From Qipengyuania sp. JC766 (GTDB lineage: Bacteria > Pseudomonadota > Alphaproteobacteria > Sphingomonadales > Sphingomonadaceae), in assembly GCF_040717445.1 (NCBI RefSeq), contig NZ_JBFEFL010000001.1:2614001-2678000 (forward strand): DNA of 64,000 nucleotides, written 5' to 3'. The notes under the pieces are model-generated. The model did not search any database, was not told where the DNA came from, and worked only from the letters and a program-made list of their open reading frames with translations. Below, one piece after another: positions 33,449 through 41,412 of this stretch (position 1 is its first letter; the number at the start of each line of letters is the position of its first letter). The position numbers and the translations under genes were made by a program.

Positions 33449-35505
33449 TCGCCCGGCTTCAGGTGGCGGTCGAGGAAGGCGCCGCTCGCGCGCATCGCGA
33501 TCAGCCAGTTTTCGAAGCGGAAGAAATCGTGCCGTTCGTTGGGAAAGGCGATCTCCTCGAACGGGACGCCGCGCGCTTCCAGTTCGCGCGCCAGCAGCAG
33601 CGACTGGCGGTAATCGACGTTGCGGTCGTCGTCGCCGTGGATGATCAGGACGGGCGAGCGCCAGTCCTCGATCGAACCCATGGGGGAGGAATCCCACTGC
33701 AACTGCTGGATCTCGCGGATTTCCTCGGGCGAGTAGGTGTCGGCGACCGGGCGGACCATGGCGTGCACGCCGTGGAGGTCCACGCCCGCCTTGAAGATGG
33801 CGCTGTCGCGCGCCAGAGCCAGCGCGGCGAGGTATCCGCCCCAGCTGCCGCCCCAGATGCCGATCCGCTCGTCATCGACGCCCGGCTGTTCGCCCAGCCA
33901 GCGCGCGCCGGCCAGGATGTCGCGATATTCGGACGCCCCGGCCCGGGCCTTTTCCGGTGCCTCGCGAAAGGCGCGGCCATAATTGGTGCCGCTGCGGTAG
34001 TTCACCGACAGCACATCGTACCCGGCGGCGGCGAACTCCTGGTTCCGGATATAGGTGTTGTGGTAGTAATAGAGCGGCATGAAACCCGGCAGCATCTGGC
34101 GGCGCGGGCCGCCATGGGCGAAGATCAGCGCCGGGTGCGGTCCGGCACCGGCGCCGCGGAAATACTGGCCGTACACCGTCTCCCCGTCCGAAGCGGTGAA
34201 GGTCACCGATCGCGGCGCGGGATAGGCGACGCGGGCCACCGGGCCCAGCGGCTGCATGCCGTCTACCAGAACCGGATGGGCCGGCGCGCTCGCCGTGGTG
34301 ACGGAAGCGGCCAGCCGCTCGCCGCCGAAGGTCGGGAAGAAGGCGAACACGTCCTCGCCCGTCAGCCGTTCGGTCGCGCCGCTGGCGATGTCCGCGCGCC
34401 ATAGCGTGCGACTGTCCAGATTGCCGGGATTGGCGGAATAGACCACGCCGCGCCCGTCGGGCGTGGGGATGAAGTTCTCGACCTCGTTCGCGTTGGGCGT
34501 CAGGTCGCGCGCGGGGCCGCCTGCGGCGGGTACGGCGAGGATGTGGAGCCAGCCCGTGCCTTCGTAGGGGAACAGGAGGTGGCCCGATCCGGTCCAGAAC
34601 AGGTTGCGCGCGCGGGTGCCGTAATACTGCCCGCCTTCGCCCTCGGGCGCGGTCCATACGGTGCGCACGGCGCCGCTGGCGATATCGCCGACCTGGACGG
34701 ACCAGAAGGAGCGTGTGCTGTCCTCGAACTTCGGGGGCGGTTCACGGAACTGGATCCAGGCAACTTCGCGCCCGTCGGGCGACAGGGCCGGGCCGCTCGA
34801 ATAGCCGAGCGCCGCGCCGATATAGCGCAGCGATCCCTCGGCGAGGTCGAGCACGCCCACGATGCTGTGGCCCGAGCGAAGCTCGCGAAAGGCGATACGA
34901 TTTCCATCCGGCGACCAGCCCAGGTCGCCGATCGATCCGTCGACATCGGCCACTTCGCGCGCGCCCTCCGCAGCGCTCCAGACAAAGATCGCGCTGCCGC
35001 GCACGAACACGATGCGCGATCCGTCGGGCGAGAAGAGCGGGCTGTGCCCCCGGCCGATCGCCTGCGCAGCGCCGTCGCCGGCGATGTCGGCGAGGAACAG
35101 CGTCTGCTCGGGCGCTTCGGGGAGGGGGGTGGTGTTGGGCAGCGGGCCGTCCGAAAACCCGGAATCGCCGCCGCGCACCCAGGCGATGCGGGTTCCCGCG
35201 GGATCGACGGCGAGGTCGTACAGCTCGATCCCGTCATCCGCCGTGAACTGCGTGCGCATCCGCGCCGCCGCGTCCGGGCGGCCGATCCAGACATTGCGCA
35301 CGCCGGCCGCGTTCTCGACCCAGGCGAAGACCGGCGCGTCCTTCGCCCCGACGAGGCCCGACGCGAAGGGCACGGCCATGTTCTCTGCCAGTTGCTCCTG
35401 GCTCTGCTCAAGCGAAAGCGGCGCGGCAGTGTCGTCCCGCGCGAGAGCCGGCGTGCCGGAGAGCGCGAGCGTCAGCGCGGCGAGGAACGGGACGAGAAAT
35501 CGCAT
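33445..35505 (-). CDS. S9-family (prolyl oligopeptidase-like) serine peptidase
   Basis: The product has 686 residues from the ATG at 35505, with a signal peptide of about 22 residues. The N-terminal two-thirds is a beta-propeller/DPP-like domain with repeated SPDG(S/R/N) motifs (LFSPDGSRI, GWSPDGNRI, ALSPDGREV). The C-terminal alpha/beta hydrolase has the nucleophile motif GIWGGSWGGYLA, the acid in IIHGDDDRNV and His in NERHDFF. It is predicted to cut small peptides outside the cytoplasm. It is coupled to the amidohydrolase downstream and follows the serine hydrolase by 100 bp. Confidence 0.93.
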   Translation of the reverse strand: MRFLVPFLAALTLALSGTPALARDDTAAPLSLEQSQEQLAENMAVPFASGLVGAKDAPVFAWVENAAGVRNVWIGRPDAAARMRTQFTADDGIELYDLAVDPAGTRIAWVRGGDSGFSDGPLPNTTPLPEAPEQTLFLADIAGDGAAQAIGRGHSPLFSPDGSRIVFVRGSAIFVWSAAEGAREVADVDGSIGDLGWSPDGNRIAFRELRSGHSIVGVLDLAEGSLRYIGAALGYSSGPALSPDGREVAWIQFREPPPKFEDSTRSFWSVQVGDIASGAVRTVWTAPEGEGGQYYGTRARNLFWTGSGHLLFPYEGTGWLHILAVPAAGGPARDLTPNANEVENFIPTPDGRGVVYSANPGNLDSRTLWRADIASGATERLTGEDVFAFFPTFGGERLAASVTTASAPAHPVLVDGMQPLGPVARVAYPAPRSVTFTASDGETVYGQYFRGAGAGPHPALIFAHGGPRRQMLPGFMPLYYYHNTYIRNQEFAAAGYDVLSVNYRSGTNYGRAFREAPEKARAGASEYRDILAGARWLGEQPGVDDERIGIWGGSWGGYLAALALARDSAIFKAGVDLHGVHAMVRPVADTYSPEEIREIQQLQWDSSPMGSIEDWRSPVLIIHGDDDRNVDYRQSLLLARELEARGVPFEEIAFPNERHDFFRFENWLIAMRASGAFLDRHLKPGE

Positions 35506-35605
35506 GACCGCCTGACTAGGGTGGGGCGCGGCGCGATGGCAAGCGCGGGATCGGCCCGTCATGCCGGCAGGTTATGGCCGCGCGCGGATCGCGCATGAAG
35601 AGGCG

Positions 35606-36625
35606 TCAGTGCGCCGCGTCCCACGCCGCGATCACCGCATCGCTCACCTGCGGGCGCAATTCGTAGATCGCGCGGCCCCCGTGGCGGGTCGGATGGACCC
35701 GGTTGGTCAGCAGCGTCCACGCCATCTCCCGCTCGAAATCGATCCAGAGGCCGGTGCCGGTAAAGCCGGTATGGCCGATCGTCCGGCGCGAGCAGGCCTC
35801 TCCGCCGGACCATCCGCCATAGGCCATTTCCCAGCCGCAAGTGCGGTGGTGGAACTGCGAGCGGCGGATGAGATCCATCGAGGCGGGCGACAGGATTTCT
35901 CCCGCCATCAACGCCCGGGCGAAGCCCAGAACCCCGTCGACCGTGCCGAACAGGCCCGCATGGCCCGGCATGCCGCCCAGCGCCGCGGCGTTCTCGTCAT
36001 GCACCTCGCCCTTCAGGACCCGGCCCCGCCAGGTGCAGAACTCGGTCGCGACAGCGGGGCCGGGGGGCGGCCCCCAGGACAGCCCTTCGCCGAGCGGCCA
36101 GTCGCCAAGCGGCGCGCCGGTGATCCGCTCGATCGCGATGCCGAGCAGGATGAAATTGATGTCCGAATAGGCGGGCGATCCGTGCGCCCATTCGCGCTGC
36201 AGCACGAAGGCGCGCGCGCGCAGCGGATCGTCCGCATAGGTGTAGATCGGGAATACGGCAGGCAGGAAAGTGTTGTGCGCCAGGCACTGCCGGATGGTCA
36301 GCCGCCGCTCGCCCGCGTGTTCGACATCGTATTGCCGCAGGTCCGGGATGATGCTGGCCAGCGGGGCATCGAGATCGAGGCGCCCGTCCTCCACCAGCTT
36401 CAGAACGATGGTGGTCGTGGCGATCACCTTGGTCAGCGAGGCGAGATCGAACCAGTGGTCGCGGGTCAGCGCCTCGCGTTCGGGCACTATCGCCGCCATG
36501 CCGTCCAGCGCGACCGCGGTTCCCCCGTCCGGGCCGAGCACGCCGAGCGCCACGCCCGGCATCCGTCCGTTCTCGATCATGCGGGCAGCCGGCGCGAAGC
36601 CATCGCGGCAGATTTCGTCGATCAT
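35606..36625 (-). CDS. Beta-lactamase-fold serine hydrolase (class C-like)
   Basis: The product has 339 residues. It has an SxxK motif (Ser63-Lys66, LASLTK), a Tyr motif YSD at 153-155 and an HTG triad (IGHTGFTG) replacing KTG, as in the esterase/peptidase branch of the class C beta-lactamase family. No signal peptide is evident, so it is probably cytosolic. Its ATG overlaps the stop of the AmpG-like transporter gene. A cytosolic LD-/D-peptide or amidase-like step on imported muropeptides is plausible but not shown by the sequence; antibiotic resistance is unlikely. Confidence 0.88.
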   Translation of the reverse strand: MIDEICRDGFAPAARMIENGRMPGVALGVLGPDGGTAVALDGMAAIVPEREALTRDHWFDLASLTKVIATTTIVLKLVEDGRLDLDAPLASIIPDLRQYDVEHAGERRLTIRQCLAHNTFLPAVFPIYTYADDPLRARAFVLQREWAHGSPAYSDINFILLGIAIERITGAPLGDWPLGEGLSWGPPPGPAVATEFCTWRGRVLKGEVHDENAAALGGMPGHAGLFGTVDGVLGFARALMAGEILSPASMDLIRRSQFHHRTCGWEMAYGGWSGGEACSRRTIGHTGFTGTGLWIDFEREMAWTLLTNRVHPTRHGGRAIYELRPQVSDAVIAAWDAAH

Positions 36626-38142
36626 GCAGCCTCCTCGGGGCCGGCGCTGTCCCCGTGCGACCGTGTCCGCGCGAGGAAGGGAAGGAAGACCACCGCGGCA
36701 AGGCTGGCCGCGCCGGTCAGGATGAAGAACCCGTCATAGCCGATCTGAAGCTGCATTTCGCCCGATGCGCCTGCCAGCAGCCGCGCGAGCAGGAAGGCAA
36801 ATCCCGACAGGAAGGCGTATTGCGCCGCAGGGAAGCGCGGGTTCACCAGCATCGACAGGTAGACCACGAACACCGCGCCCGCGAGCCCGTTGCCGAACTG
36901 GTCCGCCGCGACGCTGGCGTAAAGGATCCAGCCTTCGGGCTCGACCCACCACAGCCAGACATAGACCCAGTTGCCGATCGCGGCGACCAGTGCGCCCGCC
37001 GCCAGCGCCCAGGACAGGCGCCACTTCGCCGCCATCCAGCTGCCTAGCGCCACGCCCAGCATGCTGGCGGGCAGGGCCACCGCGCCGTCCGCGATGCCGA
37101 TCTGGTCGAGCGAGTAGCCACGCGCGTCCCACATCGGATGGGATAGCGTGAGCGCGAGCACGTCGCCCACGCGGTAGAGCGACACGAACCCCAGCACGAG
37201 CAGCGTCGCGAAGCCGTATCGCCAGAAGATGTCGACGAAGGGCCCGAAGGTGGTCGAGCGCAGCAGGGGCGCATCGGGCGCCAGTTTCCGGATGCGCGGC
37301 AGGGCGAGCGCGAGGATCGCGAAGGGCAGCAGCGCCAGCACGATGACCACCGGAGTCAGGTTCGCGTCCGATCCAATGCCGGCGGCCGCAGCGCCCGACA
37401 GCAGCAGCCAGCCGAGGACCGCCACGATGGCGCAGGACATGGCGAGGATGACCGAACCCGCCGCCATGCCGATGCCGAGCGAACGCCAGCGTCTGCCGGT
37501 GGCGCCCGGTTCGGCACGGGTCAGCGCGAGCGCGGGGAAGGGAGCGAAGGCGGCCACGGCAATCGCCAGATAGGCCACTGTCCAGTCCGCCCGCGCCGCG
37601 ATCAGCACCGCGCCGCTGCCCGCCGCGACCATCGCGCTGCGGTATCCCCACAGGTTCGCGGCCACGATCGGCGCCTGCTGTTCCTGCGTGGGGGCGAGTT
37701 CGATGCGCCAGCCGTCCGCCGCAACTTCCAGCGTGGTAGTCCAGAAGGCGAGCAGAATCGCGAACAGCGCGACCATGGGCAGGTTCGTATCGTCACTAGT
37801 GAAGGCCATCCCCACCATGGAGGCGAAGATGCCGAGCTGCGACAGCATGATCCAGCCGCGCCGCTTGCCCCAGAAACGCGCGAAACCCGGGACCGAATAC
37901 TTGTCCACCAGCGGCGACCAGACGAACTTGAAGGTCGGCAGAAGCGCGACCCAGGCGAAGTAGCCGATGGTGACGATGTCGATATCGTGCCGCGCCATGC
38001 GCAACAGCAACACGGCGTTGAACATGAAGAAGGGCAGGCCGGCGGCAAAACCGAGCAGCAGGTAGAGCGGCAGGATGCGCCGTGCGGGTATTGCGGGCGT
38101 GCCGCTGCCGGGCGGTGTGTCCTGACGTCCGCCCGTCGCCAT
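36622..38142 (-). CDS. ampG: AmpG-like muropeptide MFS transporter
   Basis: Major-facilitator permease, about 506 residues from the ATG at 38142 (AGAGGA 6 nt upstream), with 12 or more hydrophobic helices. Motifs match AmpG permeases: LYLLLGFAAGLPFFMFN, TFKFVWSPLVDKY, FGKRRGW-like (FWGKRRGW) and AAADGW-like (EVAADGWRIEL). AmpG imports GlcNAc-anhydroMurNAc peptides for recycling. It heads an ATGA-coupled run with the serine hydrolase and sits 24 kb from dgcN-dgcA at the other end of the salvage block. Assignment to the exact substrate is by family. Confidence 0.88.
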   Translation of the reverse strand: MATGGRQDTPPGSGTPAIPARRILPLYLLLGFAAGLPFFMFNAVLLLRMARHDIDIVTIGYFAWVALLPTFKFVWSPLVDKYSVPGFARFWGKRRGWIMLSQLGIFASMVGMAFTSDDTNLPMVALFAILLAFWTTTLEVAADGWRIELAPTQEQQAPIVAANLWGYRSAMVAAGSGAVLIAARADWTVAYLAIAVAAFAPFPALALTRAEPGATGRRWRSLGIGMAAGSVILAMSCAIVAVLGWLLLSGAAAAGIGSDANLTPVVIVLALLPFAILALALPRIRKLAPDAPLLRSTTFGPFVDIFWRYGFATLLVLGFVSLYRVGDVLALTLSHPMWDARGYSLDQIGIADGAVALPASMLGVALGSWMAAKWRLSWALAAGALVAAIGNWVYVWLWWVEPEGWILYASVAADQFGNGLAGAVFVVYLSMLVNPRFPAAQYAFLSGFAFLLARLLAGASGEMQLQIGYDGFFILTGAASLAAVVFLPFLARTRSHGDSAGPEEAA

Positions 38143-38266
38143 GCCTGTCCTCTCGTCCATCCGCCGCAAGGTTGGCCCCAACCTGAGGTCGGTTGTCAAT
38201 CGGCGCGGCGGAAAGGGGCGGGAGAAGATAACCCGCGGCTATGGGCGAAGCGGGGGCTTGCGCGGA

Positions 38267-39055
38267 TCAGCCGCGCATGGCCGCATCGATCGGTTCGCCG
38301 GTCACGGGATAGCCGAGATCGTCGTCGATGCAGAGCCAGGTGACACCGTCCCGTTCCTGCAGGAAGGGGGTCACCGTACGCACGGGATGACGCGCGCAAT
38401 CCTCGGCGGCTTCGTCGAAGTCCCGGAACCGGGCCAGCCGTTCCAGATTGCGCCGGGTCGGGTAGATCACGGACAGCTCGCCGCGGTCAGCCGCGGCGAG
38501 CGTATCGCTGGCGCTGCTCCAGAACAGGCGGCTGTTCTCCGTCTCGTCCACGGCCACCTGGACCGCACCGGTGCCGATATCGACCAGGTAGAACCGCGTG
38601 TCGAAGACGCGGGACAGCTTCTCGTTCTTGGGGTGCCAGCGGGCGAAGGGCAGCAACCGGTCGAGTTCGAGCCGCCAGCCGGTATCGTCGAGCACGGTCG
38701 CCAGTCGCCCGGTTTCCAGCAGCAGGTCGCGCGCCCGTGCCGCGCTTGCCGCGTCGATCGTATCGGCAAAGCCGACCGCCAGGCCGGTTTCCTCCAGCGT
38801 CTCGCGAATGGCGGCGATGCGATGGGCGGCCTCTTCGGCATCGAGCGGGGTTTCGAGCGTGGCGGCAAGCGCCAGATCGGCCGGATCGACCCTGCCGCCG
38901 GGAAAGACCACCATGCCGCCGGCAAACGCGAGCGAGCGCGACCGTGTTACCATCAGGAATTCGGGCGCACCGCCATCGGCAGCGCGCCGAAACACGACCA
39001 GCGTTGCCGCCGGGATCGCTTCATCGCTGGCAGGGGCCGGGGAGGGGGAATCCAT
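38267..39055 (-). CDS. Nudix hydrolase (NUDT19-like)
   Basis: The product has 262 residues from the ATG at 39055. The Nudix box is recognisable but with a long insert: FPGGRVD, about 25 residues, then AAIRETLEETGL, the form seen in the NUDT7/NUDT19 CoA-diphosphatase-type proteins. A cytosolic role in hydrolysing CoA or nucleoside diphosphate derivatives is likely. It is not overlapped with neighbours. Its upstream region is shared with the candidate small RNA's regulatory sites on the other strand. Confidence 0.85.
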   Translation of the reverse strand: MDSPSPAPASDEAIPAATLVVFRRAADGGAPEFLMVTRSRSLAFAGGMVVFPGGRVDPADLALAATLETPLDAEEAAHRIAAIRETLEETGLAVGFADTIDAASAARARDLLLETGRLATVLDDTGWRLELDRLLPFARWHPKNEKLSRVFDTRFYLVDIGTGAVQVAVDETENSRLFWSSASDTLAAADRGELSVIYPTRRNLERLARFRDFDEAAEDCARHPVRTVTPFLQERDGVTWLCIDDDLGYPVTGEPIDAAMRG

Positions 39056-39100
39056 GATGCAGGATGTGGCGCAGGTGCGGGGCGAAGCCAAGCGACGGAT

Positions 39101-39120
39101 GCCATGTATGTCGGGAGATT
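39101..39120 (+). promoter_or_regulatory. Putative PspF upstream activating site for the small RNA
   Basis: GCCATGTATGTCGGGAGAT here closely matches GCCATGTATCGGGAAAT upstream of the psp operon (47941-47957), differing by a 2-nt insert and one substitution. It lies about 97-116 nt upstream of the predicted start at 39217, the usual distance for sigma-54 enhancer sites. An ATGTA...TACAT inverted repeat extends it to 39125. Confidence 0.5.
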
Positions 39121-39190
39121 TTACATCGCGGGCGAGGCGTTAATGCGCGTTCACCATCGCAACGGGCGCAAACCGGTCAATCGCCGAAAC

Positions 39191-39205
39191 TGGCACGGGC
39201 CCTGC
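39191..39205 (+). promoter_or_regulatory. Sigma-54 (-24/-12) promoter
   Basis: TGGCACGGGCCCTGC matches the sigma-54 consensus TGGCACG-N4-TTGC at all but one position (C for the first T), with the invariant GG and GC correctly spaced. It is nearly identical to the psp promoter at 47860-47874 (TGGCACGGTCGCTGC). Transcription should start near 39217 on the plus strand. Confidence 0.7.
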
Positions 39206-39216
39206 ATCTGTCAGGG

Positions 39217-39322
39217 CATATCGATTGGTCCTCGGTAGAAAACGTCGGCACCGACCAAAGTCTCCCACGGTGCCGAGCCCCCGACAGGCCCGCTTCCAAG
39301 CCCCCGGAAGCGGGCCTTTTTT
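39217..39322 (+). ncRNA. Candidate sigma-54-dependent small RNA
   Basis: About 105 nt lie between a sigma-54 promoter and a strong intrinsic terminator, on the strand opposite both neighbouring genes, and no start codon leads to a credible frame. The transcript could form a 9-bp hairpin (TCGGCACCG at 39245-39253 with CGGTGCCGA at 39268-39276) presenting loop ACCAAAGTCTCCCA, followed by the terminator hairpin. An alternative pairing TTGGTC (39225-39230) with GACCAA (39253-39258) would exclude the first hairpin. The UCUCCC loop could pair with ribosome-binding sites, a common mode for envelope-stress small RNAs; that part is inference. Confidence 0.6.
39286..39322 (+). terminator. Strong intrinsic terminator of the small RNA
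   Basis: Perfect 12-bp stem AGGCCCGCTTCC (39286-39297) / GGAAGCGGGCCT (39306-39317), 8-nt loop, then a run of T to 39322. The T-run is on the plus strand only, so it terminates rightward transcription, although both flanking genes read leftward. Confidence 0.88.
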
Positions 39323-39343
39323 CTTGTCGGACGAGTGAAAGCC

Positions 39344-39673
39344 TCAGCCGGCCTTCGCGACCTGCTTCTCGTCCATCAGCGTCTGCAGCTCGCCCGCCTC
39401 GAACATTTCGAGCATGATGTCGCTGCCGCCGACGAATTCGCCCTTCACGTAAAGCTGGGGGATGGTTGGCCAGTCGGAATAGCTCTTGATGCCCTGCCGG
39501 ATTTCCATGTCCTGCAGCACGTCGACGCTTTCGTAGGCGACGCCGCAATGGTCGAGGATGGAAACCGCGCGGTTGGAAAAGCCGCATTGCGGGAACAGCG
39601 GCGTGCCCTTCATGAAGAGGACGACGTCGTTGGCGCCGACGAGATCGGCGATGCGGGAATTGGTGTCGGTCAT
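39344..39673 (-). CDS. grxD: Monothiol glutaredoxin, Grx4 (CGFS) family
   Basis: The product has 109 residues. The CGFS active site is at Cys30-Ser33 (FPQCGFSNRA), with LYVKGEFVGGSDIM for glutathione binding. These proteins hold a glutathione-ligated [2Fe-2S] cluster and pass it on, usually together with a BolA protein. The bolA gene is the next one upstream on the same strand (51-bp gap), matching the known Grx4-BolA partnership in iron-sulfur trafficking. Confidence 0.96.
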   Translation of the reverse strand: MTDTNSRIADLVGANDVVLFMKGTPLFPQCGFSNRAVSILDHCGVAYESVDVLQDMEIRQGIKSYSDWPTIPQLYVKGEFVGGSDIMLEMFEAGELQTLMDEKQVAKAG

Positions 39674-39724
39674 GGCTGTGCGCCCCCGAAAATTACTGGG
39701 TGAAGATTACTGCAAGTCTGCTGG

Positions 39725-39961
39725 TCAGGACGTGGGAGCTTGCGTGGTCAGTTGCAAGGCATGCAGCACGCCGCCCATCTTACCGTCCAGCGCCCCGTAG
39801 ACCATCTTGTGCTGCGCGACCCGGCTCTTGCCGGCAAAGGCCGGGGAAACGACCCGCGCGGCATAATGGTCGCCGTCGCCCTTGAGGTCGGTGATCTCCA
39901 CCTCGGCATCGGGCAGGGCGGCCTTGATCATGCCTTCGATTTCGGCAGCGCTCATCGGCAT
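39725..39961 (-). CDS. bolA: BolA family protein
   Basis: The product has 78 residues with the BolA fold. The loop between strands reads DLKGDGDHYAARVVSPAFAGKSRVAQHKMVY, with the invariant His of the HKMVY motif that binds the shared cluster with Grx4. A second ATG two codons in (39955) is an equally possible start. It lies between the DUF1476 gene (4-nt gap) and grxD, so co-expression is likely. Confidence 0.95.
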   Translation of the reverse strand: MPMSAAEIEGMIKAALPDAEVEITDLKGDGDHYAARVVSPAFAGKSRVAQHKMVYGALDGKMGGVLHALQLTTQAPTS

Positions 39962-39965
39962 GGGA

Positions 39966-40289
39966 TCAGCTCTGCTCCATCAGCTGGCGACGCGCTTCCA
40001 CGGTCTTTTCTTCCAGCTTGGCGCGGATGTCGTCCTCGCTCACGTCGCAGTCCGCGGCGGTCAGGTCGCCCAGCAGCTTGCGGATCACGTCCTCGTCGCC
40101 CGCTTCCTCGAAATCGGCCTGCACGACCGCCTTCTTGTAAGCGTCGGTTTCCTCTTCGGTCAGGTTCATGAGGCCCGCCGCCCACTCGCCCAGCAGGCGG
40201 TTGCGCCGCGCCGCCACCTTGAAGGCGGTTTCCTCGTCCATCGCGAACTTGCGTTCCTCGCCCTTCCGGCGGTCGTTGAAATCGGTCAT
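39966..40289 (-). CDS. F1-ATPase inhibitor zeta subunit (DUF1476)
   Basis: The product has 107 residues. It opens with the family signature MTDFNDRRKGEERKFAMDEE followed by a four-helix pattern (KVAARRNRLLGEWAAGLMNL). In alphaproteobacteria this small protein binds F1 and blocks ATP hydrolysis; the N-terminal segment carries the inhibitory function. Its neighbour bolA follows after 4 nt. The occurrence of this family is nearly confined to alphaproteobacteria, which supports the taxonomic reading of the window. Confidence 0.92.
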   Translation of the reverse strand: MTDFNDRRKGEERKFAMDEETAFKVAARRNRLLGEWAAGLMNLTEEETDAYKKAVVQADFEEAGDEDVIRKLLGDLTAADCDVSEDDIRAKLEEKTVEARRQLMEQS

Positions 40290-40358
40290 GGTCCTGCTCT
40301 CCGTAAGGCGGTGTCGGATATCGAAATAGGCGCCTGCCGGTGGCGGGACAAGCGGCGA

Positions 40359-41357
40359 TCAGTCGATCGTGACGACGAGCTTGCCCACGGCGGTGCGGCT
40401 GTCGAGCTTCGCGATCGCATCGCCGCCGCGTTCCAGCGGATAGGTTTCGGACACCAGCGGATCGATCTTGCCGGCCTGCATCAGGTCGAACAGTTCGGCG
40501 ACCTGCGCGCGGAACTTTGCCGGTTCGCGCGCGGTGAACGCACCCCAGAAGACGCCGCAGATGTCGCAGCTTTTCAGCAGCGTCAGGTTGAGCGGCATCT
40601 TCGCGATGCCCGCCGGGAAACCGACCACGAGGAAGCGGCCTTCCCAGGCGATGGAACGCAGCGCAGGCTCCGAATACTGCCCGCCGACGATGTCGTAGAC
40701 GATGTTGGCGCCGTTCGGGCCGCAGGCCTCCTTGAACTTGGCCGCCAAATCCTTGGACGCGGCCTTGTCCATCTCGTCCCTGGTGTAGATCACGACCTCG
40801 TCCGCGCCGGCCTTGCGTGCGACTTCGCCCTTTTCCTCGCTGGACACCGCCGCGACGACGCGTGCGCCGTAAGCCTTGGCCAGTTCGACCGCGGACAGGC
40901 CCACGCCGCCCGCTGCGCCCAGGACTAGCACGGTATCGCCTTCCTTGATGTGACCGCGGTCCTTCAGGCCGTGGATCGTGGTGCCGTAGGTCATCAGGAG
41001 CGATGCGGCCTTTTCGAACGGGACCCCCTCGGGCACCTTGAAGGCGCGGCCGGCCTGGACTGTGACCTGTTCGACCAGCCCGCCATGTCCGATGCCGGCC
41101 AGCACGCGGTCACCGGGTGCGAAATCCGTGACGCCTTCGCCCACTTCCTCGACCACGCCGGAAATCTCGCCGCCGGGCGCGAAGGGGCGCTCCGGCTTGA
41201 ACTGGTAGAGATCGCGGATGATCAGTGTGTCGGGAAAGTTGATCGCGCAGGCCTTGACCCGCACCAGCAACTCGCCGGCGCCCGGCTTGGGCGCGTCGAC
41301 CTCGTCCAGCGTGAGTGTCTCGGGTCCGCCGACGGCGTGCGTGCGAAGTGCCTTCAT
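40359..41357 (-). CDS. NADPH:quinone oxidoreductase (zinc-less MDR family)
   Basis: The product has 332 residues from the ATG at 41357. GroES-like N-terminal domain (KACAINFPDTLIIRDLYQ, PGGEISGVVEEVGEGV) and a Rossmann domain with VLVLGAAGGVGLSAVELAKAYGARV for NADPH. The structural and catalytic zinc cysteines of alcohol dehydrogenases are missing, as in quinone reductase and enoyl reductase-type relatives. The substrate cannot be told from sequence. The gene stands alone, 69 bp before the DUF1476 gene. Confidence 0.9.
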   Translation of the reverse strand: MKALRTHAVGGPETLTLDEVDAPKPGAGELLVRVKACAINFPDTLIIRDLYQFKPERPFAPGGEISGVVEEVGEGVTDFAPGDRVLAGIGHGGLVEQVTVQAGRAFKVPEGVPFEKAASLLMTYGTTIHGLKDRGHIKEGDTVLVLGAAGGVGLSAVELAKAYGARVVAAVSSEEKGEVARKAGADEVVIYTRDEMDKAASKDLAAKFKEACGPNGANIVYDIVGGQYSEPALRSIAWEGRFLVVGFPAGIAKMPLNLTLLKSCDICGVFWGAFTAREPAKFRAQVAELFDLMQAGKIDPLVSETYPLERGGDAIAKLDSRTAVGKLVVTID

Positions 41358-41412
41358 GTGCGATTGTCTCCCATTGATGTTGCTGCGCGCCAAGGGCACG
41401 TCGAGGGGCTGG

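Noticed and set aside
35606-36625. Chromosomal AmpC beta-lactamase
   Set aside because: It has SxxK and Tyr motifs but an HTG triad and no signal peptide, so an esterase/peptidase-type relative is more likely than an exported antibiotic-resistance enzyme.
39064-39417. 117-codon plus-strand frame across the 39056-39343 gap
   Set aside because: It runs through a perfect intrinsic terminator and into the grxD gene antisense; composition is Arg/Ser/Pro shadow-like. A non-coding RNA explains the region better.
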